64,000 nt of DNA from Caprella mutica (taxonomy: Eukaryota; Arthropoda; Malacostraca; Amphipoda; Caprellidae), in NCBI GenBank assembly GCA_947561585.1, contig CANNZV010002544.1, positions 96,420 to 160,419 of the forward strand, given 5' to 3'. Positions within the stretch are counted from its first letter, which is position 1; every line of letters begins with the position of its first letter. Below, one piece after another: positions 28,014 to 39,390 of the stretch. The translations under genes were made by a program, and so were the position numbers. The notes beneath the pieces are model-generated. The model had not been told where the DNA came from, ran no database searches, and saw nothing but the letters and a program-made list of their open reading frames with translations.

Positions 28014-28149
28014 TTCTGTGACCCTGCAATATTAGATTACATACTCTGTATCCTCCAGTTGTTTTTGCAGTTTACGGATGCCATGGAAAACTGTTTAACC
28101 CGCTGTATAGCATATATGGTATGTAATCTAATATTGCAGGGTCACAGAA
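28014..28149. mobile_element. 136-bp MITE with perfect 31-bp inverted repeats
   Basis: 28014-28044 (TTCTGTGACCCTGCAATATT...) is exactly complementary to 28119-28149. Perfect arms imply a young insertion or selection on the hairpin. It lies between the exon 5b stop and the first AATAAA (28296), so it could be transcribed in the 3' UTR. Confidence 0.8.
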
Positions 28150-28920
28150 TTGCGTTCGTCTTTGTTTATGCGCAGAGTTTAAACTCTGTAAGTTAATATA
28201 TCTTTATTCGATCTCTCGTATGTAACACTGCCTCTCCCATTCCATATTTCAGTTTAACTGCTGTAGTCACTGTTAAATATTAGTGAAGATTGTTTAATAA
28301 ACTCAGTTTATTCCTATAGTTCTTTTCCTGTAGTTCTTGGTTACAATTCATCTTTCTCAATTGAAGCTAAAAAATGCGTAATTAAGGTAACTTTAGTTTT
28401 TATATAATATTTTATACGTCTACCAAGCAAAATTTTGTGCTGTAAATTTAGATAAACAAACCTGGTGTGGTAAATTTATTTAGGTATTGTTTTATTCAGA
28501 GTTGAGCAAGTTCTTCATTAACCATTGTTATCAGATGTTTTTTGATTGTATAATATTGAATGACTCTCTCTGCACAAAACTCATCTAACGGGATCTTCAC
28601 AGCTAGCTTCCCTCATACAATTGTATAATCATCATATTGACAATAATCAACTATGATTAGGTAGGAATTAGTTGGGTAAAAATATTGTTATAATCAATTA
28701 TTTTATGTTGATTCATAGTCACAGGTGTATTGTCATTTCAGTAAAATAAATATAATATTTAATATCTTGTCTCAATATCCCTGAACTTTAGATTTTGATC
28801 AAGACATGGATACTTCAATAACCCTTTTCCTGCAAGTGAATGGCATCAATGAAACTTGCAGTACTTTTTGGCGACTTTTTATTTACTTATGGAATGAGTG
28901 ACTGAGGGTGATGATGATCC

Positions 28921-29961
28921 TTAAGCTCCCTGTGTCTGACCCAAGGGATTCTTCACCACGATGATAACAGAATCACCTCGCAAAAACATCTTCTGAATGT
29001 ACCTGTGATGGGAAAATGAAGGTTGTTATTAAGCCTCAATTTAACCGATTATAAAACTGGTATTTAATAAAAGAAGATGGTTCCTACAACAGAGTATCAT
29101 CTGACTTCACAATTAGGGTCAAGTAGGTAAATTGCGGCAGTTTTAACTAACTGCAGTCTCTAATCTCAGAAACATTGAACTATCATTACTTCAATCCACT
29201 CGTTAAATAAATAAAATCTAGCAGAAATTGAGCTTATTATGATATTCAAAAATTCACTTCAAATTAATTTCAAGACTTAAGAGACTTTCTTAATATGGCC
29301 GAAACTAAAGTACCGCAATTTACCTGTGTGACCCTATATCAGACTTTTGACACTACTAACCTTTCTCTATTAACAGGCTTTGCTTTCTTTTGCCCCTTGG
29401 CTGTCTTTGGTTGTTCCATCCAAATTTCGGTCACAGATTCAAGGACCATATTAAAGTGACGATCAAAGGCTTTAACACGACCCAACAGTTTCTTGTTGTT
29501 ACGACAATTGATCAGAATCTGAAGACAAAAAGTAGCTAATTAGGAATTAGTAGAACTAGCATTATAATTATATATAGGAGTTTAACCACCCTAGCAGCAC
29601 ATCGGCTTTTTAAGAGAGTCTCGTTTCATTTTGTTTGAGGTTGATTTACTTTAGATGCGTCTCGGTTAAACTTTATTTAAAAGGTTAGTTCTTGCAAAGT
29701 AGAACTAGCATCAGCAGCTCTTATCTATACCAGTTACACTAAGATTTCTAAATTATCTGAATAAACCACAAGTTTTTCAAGTCTCAAGTCTGCATTTGAA
29801 TATGTAGCATAAGAGTATAACAATTCTACCTCCTAATATAACTCACCTGTGTATTATTCTGCACAGACTCATTAAGAATTCTTAGTGGACCTGTGGCAAA
29901 TTCTTCCTTTTCAACAGCAGCCAGCTCCTCTGGAGTCATTTCACTTCTCTTCTTTGTGGAA
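28921..29961 (-). CDS. SNRPD2: Small nuclear ribonucleoprotein Sm D2 (first coding exon not found)
   Basis: Core protein of the heptameric Sm ring on spliceosomal snRNAs; it pairs with Sm D1. Exons on the reverse strand: 29961-29847, 29518-29361, 29002-28921 (TAA). All have GT-AG borders and agreeing phases. The product reads [18 protein letters not shown]..., then [20 protein letters not shown] (Sm1 motif with the RNA-contacting N and the conserved G), a lysine-rich insert (GQKKAKPV), then [16 protein letters not shown] (Sm2, with the RGD form typical of D2). Exon 29961 begins with the last base of a codon, so two bases come from an upstream exon, probably a tiny ATG-containing exon I could not place. 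Transcription would then start within or beyond the transposon-rich 30-36 kb. A reverse-strand AATAAA lies at about 28878-28883. Confidence 0.93.
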
Positions 29962-31505
29962 CTGAAACGAAGGAAGAATTAGTTTGTTGTATTGAAGAGA
30001 GTTGGTTAGAGTGAAATACAGAAACTATCTCCATTCTCAAGCTATGAGTTTATGATGCACAACCTATAAGCAATTGATATTGCATAGGCAACTTTACATG
30101 AACAGTAAATGATATATTCTAAGCAGCCTGACTGAAAAAAAGTTTATAAAATTTTGGCTTGCCAAAGACTAACAGATTGGCAACTTTATTCTTACTTTTA
30201 AAATATGGTGTCTATACACAATTAAAATTGCAAAACAAGCAATATTTAATTTCATTAACCATCATCTCATATCAACCAATGTACAAACACTACTGGGCAT
30301 GAGGCTGTTCTGATTTAAAATATACATTTTCCCTTTCAAAAGAGCCCCATGGCAAAAATACAATTCAATTACACTAACTCTAGGCGAGTTAAATCAAATT
30401 AATGTTTTTTCTGTGGTTATCCATCAAATATGCATATTACCATTCTCCAAATCATGTACAGTGGTACCAGACGTTTTTTAGGCATTGAGGAAAACCGGTC
30501 CAATCTTAGCCCAGAATGTAAAAAGTTTGAAAACCACCTAGTTATTTCCAGAATCCACCATTTTTTATTTTGATGATGAAACTGATACAGACTATTCATG
30601 GCACGCAGTCTGTAAGCATTCATCCAATTTCCTCTCCCAAAATTAATGGTAATATAGGGATATATAGCCAACTGTCTTCATACATAACAAACAGGGTAAA
30701 AGTTGAGTGGCACACCAAAGGACAAGTGCACCACAGTACACCCCCATCAAATGGCCTCAACATAATTGCAATTTTTACCCATTTTTTTACTTTAGTTCCC
30801 TAGTAAACATTTCAAAAAAATGTACAAAAAGTTTCATTTTGATGCAACAACTATAAGTCAGTAGGGGAGGGGGGGGGGGGGGGTGAAAGGTAAGGTGTTC
30901 CACAGTACCCCCCCCCCCTTGCTAAAATGGGCTTAGCCTCCCAATTTTGGTAAATGGCTTCATCATTGCCTGGGTGACTTTTTAGTTCTCTGGCAGAGAC
31001 AAAAAGCTCCCTTTTTTGTTTACTCCATTATCTTTGTGTGTTTTTATAATTTTTAACTTTTTTGTTTACTCCATTATCTTTTAACTTTTTTACTCACATC
31101 CCTCATGAAATGGGGGGTTGGTCCTACAGAAAAATTTATAGAAGCCAATATGTTTAGTTCGAATTTACCTATATCGTCAAGTGAGCTTTTTTTAAATTTT
31201 GATCGACATTTTTTTTATTAAAAAGAAAAAAATTTGAAAAAAGTGACAAGAATTTTAAAAAATTAAAAAAATAAGAGATCTAAATTCAAAAAAGTTCAAT
31301 TGACGATCTAGGTAATTTTGAGCTAAACATAATAGCTTCTATAAATTTTTCGGCATGATCAAGATCAACCCCCATTGAGTATTTGCGTCTATACAGGGGC
31401 CCCAAAATGAAAAATTTACAAGAGCAACATCAAAGATTTGGAGCATCAAAATCTCAACTCAATCCGACCCGTATTACTGGTAGCTAACAAAACCACTGAA
31501 TGATC
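29962..31505. other. Non-coding, probable 5' intron of Sm D2, with homopolymer runs
   Basis: No exon recognised. It holds a worn family d piece at about 30530-30690 (TTAATGGTAATATAGGGATA core), a long G run near 30867-30883 and a C run near 30908-30918. At 31150-31350, two GAATTTACCTA... / ...TAGGTAATTTTGAGC halves face each other across an A/T-rich centre, probably another decayed palindromic element. Confidence 0.5.
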
Positions 31506-31587
31506 CCCTAAGTCCATTCTGGAAAAAGTAGTCTTTTCTGATGAATTAATAACTTTGGAGTTAGCTTAACCTTTAAATACAGTAATA

Positions 31588-32168
31588 AACTAGATTATGT
31601 GCACTCGGTAGAGCGCATACCTTTGCCTCTGTCCGCTTTGACTCGTTCTCTTCCAAAATTAAGGAAACTGCAAACTGGATAATAACCAATAGTCCCACCA
31701 AGTTTCATGCAATATGGTACAATACTTAGAGTTATAAATGACCTTGACCTTTGACCGGATTGCTTCCAAAATTCTACCAGATCATTCCTGGTCATTGACC
31801 AATTGTACCATCAAATTTCAGATAATTTGGTTGAATAATATTTGAGTTACAAATGGCCTTGACCTTGATCTTTGACCCGATCACTCTCAAAATCTATCAA
31901 AATGGTTCCTGCATATTGACCAATCGTTCCAAGTTTCATGCAATATGGTTCAATACTTTTTGAGTTACAAATGACAGTGACCTTGACCTTTGACCAGGTC
32001 AATCCCAAAAGACTAGCAGCATAGCATGTCACTATACATGGACCAATCGTTTCACCAAATTTCAGGCAATTTGATTGAACACTTTTTTAGTTAAGCGAAT
32101 AACAAGATGATAAATAAATAAATATATAAATTCCAATGAAAATAAAACCTTCAGCAAGATTGCGAAGG
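31588..32168 (+). mobile_element. tRNA-derived SINE
   Basis: The head GCACTCGGTAGAGCGCAT resembles a tRNA A box (RNA polymerase III promoter). The body has about four diverged, roughly 110-bp units, each with TGACCTTGACCTTTGACC and CCAATxGTxCCACCAAxTTTCA. The tail ends GCGAATAACAAGATGATAAA with TAAATAAATA repeats and an AAACCTTCAGCAAGATTGCG end. It lies within the family e element. Confidence 0.72.
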
Positions 32169-32231
32169 TAATTAATGGGAACTGTATATTCTGTAGCATT
32201 TAGCCTCTAAAATTCATCTGTTAGCCTAAGG

Positions 32232-32302
32232 CCAGTCTACAGACACTAGTAAAGTGTTCGTAGAGATCTCTTATTCTGAAGAGTGGGTGACTGGGCGTCT
32301 GG
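32232..32302 (+). mobile_element. 71-bp family g deletion derivative with perfect target duplication
   Basis: It starts CCAGTCTACAGAC, keeps the GTGTTCGTAGAGATC phrase and ends GGGCGTCTGG. GCCTAAGG flanks it on both sides (32224-32231 and 32303-32310, 8/8); uninterrupted family e copies have it once. Confidence 0.75.
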
Positions 32303-32385
32303 GCCTAAGGTATTTTCCAGAGTGGTCTTAAGTAGTTTGTTGTATCTGTTAGTTTGCTGAATATCTCGTATCCTGCAGTCTTTGA

Positions 32386-35235
32386 CCATGTTTCAGAGGT
32401 TGGAAAATTGTAAGCCAATTTTTAAGCCAAAATTTCACAAAAATTCTGAGCCAAGCTGATTTGGCTATTTTTTGAAGATTTAAAGTCGAAATTAACGTGG
32501 GAACATAGGAATTAATTTAAAATTTAAAGCCAATTAGACATATCTGAGTTTTAACCTTTTGAAATGTAAGCCAATTAATTAGCTTTAACTGACATACTCT
32601 GTCTGTAACATGGTCTGCAGACTGGGTCTGCAATACTGCACACTTCATAAGTTCATGATTGATTAACGATATGACTGAGGGTTTCAGGGTTTGGAGGCGG
32701 CACACCCTCTGAAACTTCCAACTGATAATTTATTATTTATAGGTACCCCTGACTTAAAATAAATAATTGTGACCCTATAAAATTATTGAAGTTTTCTATG
32801 AATTTTATTTTCTATGATTATTTTAAGTGTGAGACTTTTATAAACAGACAAAAAATTAAAATTAACTTGCAAACAACTCAATCAAAGAATTTAACTGGGT
32901 ACAGTACAGCCAGTTTGTATTTGGTGCACTGAACTCTTGACTTTTTCAAAAATCTGAGAAATAGCTGCCAACATTTTTCATCAATTTGTCTAGTCCTCCA
33001 ACATTCTTCCAGTTTCCCCTCCAAAAATTATGGTAATATAGGAATTAATAGCTAAATATCCTCCGACATTGCAGGAATTTATTTATTAGAGAAATTGAAT
33101 ATCTGCCGACATATCATTGGAATTAGTCCCAGTCTGCAGAATGTGTCTCTTCTCCCACAGAGACTTTAATTTGAGAGAGTGCCACTCTCTGACTCTCAGC
33201 AGTAGATTCAGAATCTCCCGCAGCTAAATTAATGGTAACATAGGAATTAATTCAAAATCTCCCGCAGCTAAATTAATGGTAACTTAGGAATTAATTAAAG
33301 ATCTCCATTTTCTAAAAATCAATCAAAAACTCCCACAGAGAGTCTTGGAAAAATGTTCCATATTCTGCAGACTGGGAATTTACCAGTTTAGGCAGAGCAG
33401 GGCCATGTGCTACGGCGCTCCTGACTCACTAACGTTCCCATTTCATCATTAAGCTCCCAATTAAAATAGTCTAGGTAGCTCGAATATATTTTTAAAAAAG
33501 AATACATATTTTAGTATTTATTGAATGTTAAAAGATATTTAAAAATTCAAGAGACCAGAGAGATTCCATTGAGAGCACATGGGGTGAACAACATTTTTTT
33601 ATTGTATTTTAATACCACCAAACCAGACTGCAGGAATCCGAACTGGCCAGAGTGGAATAATAACTCATTTCAGATTAACTAGTAACTCTGTTAGGAATTT
33701 AGAATGAACAAAAATTACTCATTTTAACCCTAAAAAATGCAGAAATCAGAAATTATTTTATAAATTTCAACTCCGTAGTGAAAAGTTGAAAACTAATGTA
33801 AAATAAGTCATTTATGCTTCACAATTTGGCTTGTTGTGATGATAAATATCACTAATGGGAATGCATGAAAATAGGAGTAACCTAAGTAAAAAAGCATGTC
33901 CAAACTCGCCATTTTAATGGCGAGTTTGTGACAGTTATTTTGAGCCCTTCAATTGCAAATGGTGAGTTTTATCTATTTTTCTCCTATGCTACAATGTTAT
34001 TTTGGAGAGAATTAATAATGATTTGATCAATTTGGCCAAGTAATAAAGCATGTCCAAACTCGCCATTTTAATGGCGAGTTTGTGACAGTTATTTTGAGCC
34101 CTTCAAATGCAAAAGGCGAGTTTTATCTATTTTTTTCCTATGCTACAATGATATTTTGGAGAGAATTTATGAAAATTTGATCATTTTGAAGAGAATTTGT
34201 TGAATTTTGGAGAGAGCTGGAGAGACAAATGGCGAGTTTATGGGACATACTATTTTACTTGGCAATTTGGAGAGAGCTGGAGAGGCAAACGGCGAGTTTA
34301 TGAGACACTGTTTTACTTGGGGAGTAACTCTGTTAGAATTTATGTTTTCCAGTCTGGCGAACTGGTAAAGTGTTCTCCAAGAAATCATCTTTTTTAGACT
34401 TCTGTTATCAGTTCTCAGTAAAATTATAAAATATATGTAAATATACTATATAGGAGAAAATTAAGGATTGTTCGCACAGAAAATGTTAAAAGTGTTCCAT
34501 ATTCTGCAGACTGGCCACCAAATACAATCTTGCAGTACAGTGGGTCCAGTTGGTATTTGGTGCACTGAACTCCTCTGACTTTTTCAAAAATCTTAGAAAT
34601 AGCTGCCAACATCTATCATCAATTTGTCTAGTCCTCCAACATTCATCCAGTTTCTCCTCCAAAAAATTAATGGTAATATAGGAATAAATAACTTGATATC
34701 CTCCGACATTGCAGGAATTTCTTTATTAGAGAAATTGAATATCTCCCGAGATATCATTGGAATTTACCACCAAATACAATCTGGCAGTGGGTAGTATATT
34801 CAGCAATTCAAGATTTCAAGTAGTCACTAAAGTGGATTTGGAAAAATGTTCTCCGAAACACTAGATTTGTCACAGAGAGTCTTGGAAAAATGTTCATGTT
34901 CAGCAGTCTGGGTTTCAGGTACCTTCAGTCTTAAATTTTATACAATAAGTTTCACTCCAAATATCATTAATCTTCATTAAAAATAGCTATACATCTAATT
35001 ATTCTAATAGAACAGTAGAACTTAAAGTGATGTATGTACCGTAATCTGGTAAAATCCACCATAAATTTCCAGTAATTTGGCTGATCCACCATCATTTTAC
35101 CCATTTTTCCACCAAAAATTAATGGTAACATAGGAATAAATAGCTAAAAATCCACAGACTTCGCCAGAAAATTATTTTCAATAAAGAAAAATTCCCCTGA
35201 CAAGTCGGTGGAGTTTACCATGAAATACAGTCTGG
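32386..35235. mobile_element. Cluster 2 of nested CCA...TGG short elements
   Basis: In order: family c, reverse (32386-32613, CCATGTTTCAGAGG to CTGTAACATGG); family d-like variant (about 32905-33148, phrase CTCCAACATT/CTCCGACATT); a family with phrase CTCCC(A/G)CAG (about 33148-33382) with the TTAATGGTAACATAGGAATT core twice; two family f copies in reverse orientation, head to tail (33885-34050 and 34045-34260) plus a third partial (34261-34320); family g (about 34352-34513); a second d-like variant (34514-34790); family d, reverse (35043-35235). The gaps 32620-32900 and 33400-33880 hold nothing recognised. Confidence 0.7.
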
Positions 35236-36120
35236 TTAAAATATTTAATTTATTTATTATTATTAATTTACCTAATCGTCATAGGCTGGCTTCAAAAAAT
35301 TAGGGTATGCAAAAATTAAATATAAAATAGGTAGGTTAGGCATGTTTTAGAGACCCTCTTGAGAAGGCTGCATATAAAAATAAAAGAGCAACAATTTACC
35401 TAGTTATAGCTATGATTCAAGATTGTATTTGACAATTGACACTAGGTAATGATGGTTGGATATTTGGGATTAATATTACCTATCAACTGAATTGCATATG
35501 TATGTATATTTGCTAGGAGCCTATGTTAAAAAATCTATTTTACAACAAATATTTACTTACCCCATTGTAGATTATTTAATATATAAAGTTTTGAATAGAA
35601 AACGTTTTTGTTGTACAATATCTTGGAAACTGCGCGCATGGAGAGTGTTGCTACAACCTAAGTTATAGCCCCTAAATTAGCCAAAATGTTCTTACTTCTC
35701 GCTAAATCTGGAGGAAAATAAAATTTATAAATATTTTTAAAATGAGTAGGTACTTAATTCTCTATGAATATATATTTAAAAAATATCAGTATTATCTATT
35801 CTTTATTTAATTTTTCCCGACCATTTTTGAACAAAGCTTTTGTCGGTAGGCCAAGGTAATAAACTAATAATTAATATTATTTATTTGTTCTTACATGTTA
35901 GAAAATGTGGAACTGTGTGATAACTCGGAACTTACCCTACCTAATAATGATACCTAAGAATGTATTACACTACCTACCTAACCTAATAACTGATTACCTA
36001 GCTTAAAAAACTACCTAAGTGTTGTTCATCCGAATTTTTCACAAAGAGTATTCCAGACTTTTTTCGCTTTAGATCACAGGGAATTAATACTGAAATTTGA
36101 AATGGATGAGAAGCAGCAAT
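35236..36120. other. No gene seen
   Basis: AT-rich. The segment near 35625-35665 (complement GTAGCAACACTCTCCATGCG) has the look of an arthropod gene start on the reverse strand and might hold the Sm D2 5' end, but no exon could be phased to it. Confidence 0.35.
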
Positions 36121-36124
36121 ACAT

Positions 36125-36389
36125 TAACACGTTCCACGCGTATTGACCCACCGGTGGGTCAATACGCATTTTTAACTTGCTAATAATAAATAGTTGCATA
36201 ATGATTCATCAATGGATCAGCATATTTATTGAACCACTAGTCTAGAACCTTATATACAAAAGGAAACTATCCAGAGCTTTCAACACGATGAATATCACAA
36301 CACTATTTAAATAATGTTAACCTGAAAATTCTTCCGCGGTGACGTAATACTTCTGTTATTGGGATACGCGAAGAACGTGTCAATAACAA
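36125..36389. mobile_element. piggyBac-like MITE with a 30-bp perfect palindrome
   Basis: The left end TTAACACGTTCCACGCG and right end CGCGAAGAACGTGTCAA are inverted; TTAA on the left and TCAA on the right fit a mutated TTAA target. Positions 36138-36167 form a perfect palindrome centred on CCACCGGTGG with GCGTATTGAC outward. A related piece at about 42920-43005 has TATTGACCAACCAGTGAGTC, TTGACCCACCAG and GCGGGGAACGTG. Confidence 0.6.
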
Positions 36390-36499
36390 ATTATTAAATC
36401 TTACATTTTGTTTTTCTCCCAGTTAATGAGTGTACGTAATGACATAACCAATTAGTCATTCAATGAAACAAATAAATTACTGCTCCCGGATTACGTGCA

Positions 36500-37215
36500 G
36501 TCCACACCGCGTACTATCTACAAAATGGCACGCCAGTGACGCAACCACCTCACCTTCCAGCAGTCCACACCGCGTATCTACTGCATTCCTCGCCACCAGC
36601 TGAGTTGCTTACATTCCACACCGCGTAGAAACTACATGACACACCTTCTCCTGAGCTAATCTGAAATCCCCACCGCGTAAATGCTAAATGGCACACCACC
36701 ACTTGAGTCGCCCTGTTGTCCTCACCGCCTAGTCTCTACATGCCACGCCACCACCTAAGTTCGCCTACAGTCCACACCGCATAGAAGCTGCATGACACGC
36801 CACCACCTGAGTTAACCTGAAGTCCACACCGCGTAGATACTAAATGGCTCGCCACCACCTGAGTCGCCCTGCAGTCTTTACCGTCTAGCTTCTACATGCC
36901 TCGCCACCACCTGAGACCGCCTGTAGTCCACACCGCGTAGATACTGAATGGCTCGCCACCACCGGAGACCACCTGTAGTCCACACCGCGTAGATACTGAA
37001 TGGCTCGCCACCACCTGAATTGAACTGCAGTCCACACCGCCTAATTCTTACATAGTACGCCACCACCTGAGTTGCACTGCTATCCACACCGCCTAGTTTC
37101 TACATGCCTCGCCACCACCTGAGTCCACCTGCTATCCACACCGTGTAGAAACTGCATGACACGCCACCACCTGAGTTGCCTGTAGTCCCCACCGCCTAAT
37201 TCAAATTGATTAATA
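36500..37215. repeat. 52-bp minisatellite, about 14 copies
   Basis: TCCACACCGC recurs near 36501, 36563, 36615, 36668, 36719, 36771, 36823, 36875, 36927, 36979, 37031, 37083, 37135 and 37186. The period is 52 bp apart from the first units. The unit consensus is TCCACACCGCGTAGA-x-ACTG-x-ATG-x-C(A/T)CGCCACCACCTGAGT-x-GCCTG-x-AG. It is GC-rich against an AT-rich background. Confidence 0.92.
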
Positions 37216-37479
37216 TGATGACACGCAATTAAAAGAAGGAAAATGGTATTAATAGATTGAATGAAAACAAGCTTCAAAAACAACTAGGTAAAGTGCATTA
37301 ATCTTTAGTATAGAAAATGTGAATGTCAACATAGGTTATCATTTTTCAACCAAATGTATAAGACATATTTTGCATAATTGAAAATATATCTAATGGTCAT
37401 TATACATTATCATTATCAACGGTGAAAAAAAACTTTACTACTTCATTTAACGCTATTTACTCTGTTCTAAACAGCTTAG
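37216..37479. other. Non-coding spacer
   Basis: AT-rich sequence between the minisatellite and the family A pair. Nothing recognised. Confidence 0.4.
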
Positions 37480-38285
37480 CGCTAGGATTATGCTCTACAA
37501 CTACGATTTTAATGTTAGGTAGGTTTCATTTACTATCACCTCTTTTTTTCCTCTTCAATCCGTGAGTGCAACCACCGTTGCTTGAGCTCCTTCGACTCAC
37601 ATTCATTGGTAAGTGACTGCATTCACGGAGTAGCATTGTTACAGACTGGCGGTGAGTGATTTTCCTTTGTGACTGCTTCTTCCAGTCCCTTGTATTTAAT
37701 TTCCTTTTGATGTCAGTGAATGGCCTTTGGTTCCGAAACTGACGTTTAACTCTTCGAAGCAAAAGATAATTAATTAATTTAGTAGAGGTTTAACGTCTGC
37801 TTCGGAACTAAAGGTAATACCGCTGACTTCAAAAGGAATTTAAATACAAAGGACTAGAAGAAACAGTCGGAAAGGAAAGTGGCTCCATGAACAAAGTCAC
37901 TTACCACCGTCGATGACAATGCTCATGGATGCAGAAAAGCTACTCCGTGAATGCAGTCACTTACCAAGGAATGTGACGAAACGGGACACAAGCACCGGTG
38001 GCTGCACTCACGGATGGAAGAGGAAAATGAAGAGGTGATTGTAAATGAAGCCTACGAGCCTACCTAACACAAAAATTTAAGACCTCGTAGTTGAAGAGCA
38101 TAACCCTAGCGCTATCCTCCCAAACTGCAAGTAGCGTTAAAAAAATGATAAACATGATAAAAATGAAAATAGACAATCCATAATCCAAATTACAACAGTT
38201 CAGACCCAAGGGACGCCACCCCCCTTCTCTTCCATTCACCACAGACAGCTTCAGGATAGAGCCCCTGGGGGCTACGAGATATAAA
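37480..38285. repeat. Inverted pair of family A repeats
   Basis: 37480-37765 is a 5'-truncated forward copy (CACGGAGTAGC, TTTTGATGTCAGTG, GGTTCCGAAACTGACG). 37795-38285 is a nearly complete reverse copy (AACGTCTGCTTCGGAAC to CAGCTTCAGGATAGAGCCCC). The ends carrying GACGTTTAAC/GTTTAACGTC face each other about 30 bp apart. Confidence 0.75.
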
Positions 38286-38289
38286 CGAA

Positions 38290-39260
38290 AATCACAACAA
38301 TTGCATTTTAACGCTTCATAGCAATTAGGGACAAAAATAGTCCCGCCTTACATCTTGTGCCCGTAAATGCAATTTTTAAGGTGGGTTACTTAGTATCCCA
38401 CCGTTACAAATGTCACTAAATAAGTGGGTTACTTAGTGTGCCACATTGCCCCAGAGTTAATACCCTACTAAATTAATCCATGGTGGAATTTTTAATAAAT
38501 ATCTCATTAGGTGATATTTATAACAAACTGCTGGTAATCCAACCATTCAAATTAATTTATGAAATAACTGAAAAATCGGTATTGTTAGATATCTATATAA
38601 ATAATTGTATTTGTTTAATTTTAACAAATGAACAAACTTCAATCCCATGGAAGAGTTGAAAGGGCGTTTCCAATATATTTTCTTAAACTCCTGTATTGTA
38701 GAATATATTCTATGTTCTAATTTGAATCTCACTGTTCAGTTTAACGTGTAATTTATAGAGCTGAAAGCTTTAGACTTGAGGAATAATGGAATGAAAAAAA
38801 GCTTTTGATGTTTTAGTTTACTGAATAGATGACACAATTCAAAGTTAGGGGAAACAAAAGAAATAGAAACTAAAGAGCCCAGGTAGCAATATTATTTTAA
38901 GGTGTTTCCAAAGATTGCAATAATTTAAATAGTCCCAAGAGAAGTGTAAAAAACATAGAAATATGTTCAATCAGTTAACATATTCAAAGCTGATTAAAAC
39001 AATTAAAACATAAATTAGTCAATCCTACTCTAACTTCACTTTGGGTAAATACAGTTGTTTTATACTCTACTAGAGTTACTAACTATACAATATTTACACA
39101 ACTATCACAACATACAGTTAATTCCATATCTTCAATTTAGTAGCTACTATCTTTTGACTTGTTCCTATGAACCTTAATAAACTTAGTAAATACGAGTTAT
39201 TCTTTTGCGGCATGGATTTAAGTTTCAAAAGTAGGTAGACACAGTTAGTGTACTTTTTCG
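38290..39260. other. Intergenic, downstream of PRPF39
   Basis: No coding potential recognised. A TAAGTGGGTTACTTAGT-like word is repeated at 38383-38430. A reverse-strand AATAAA at about 39268-39273 is a likely PRPF39 poly(A) signal. Confidence 0.4.
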
Positions 39261-39390
39261 CAATGTGTTTATTTTTATCAGAGAGATGCAAGCTGCAGAA
39301 TAGGGTGTGGGACATTAAATAAGGAACCATTTGAACAGAGAGAGAAATAAAGCATACATTTTATACAGAGGGAGGAGTAGAAGAGACGCT

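Larger units (their letters stand above)
31514..32325 (+). mobile_element. Family e element carrying a SINE and a family g derivative
   Basis: Ends CCATTCTGGAAAA and TTTTCCAGAGTGG. Flanks CCCTAAGT and TCTTAAGT match 6/8. Its halves align with the 164-bp copy at 19483, but it is split at about 31588-32168 and at 32232-32302. Confidence 0.75.

Noticed and set aside
30867..30918. Functional G-quadruplex
   Set aside because: Plain homopolymer runs of G and C, more likely simple-sequence slippage or assembly noise.
31600..31625. tRNA gene
   Set aside because: Only the A-box-like head matches; no cloverleaf or clear B box follows and the body is SINE repeats.
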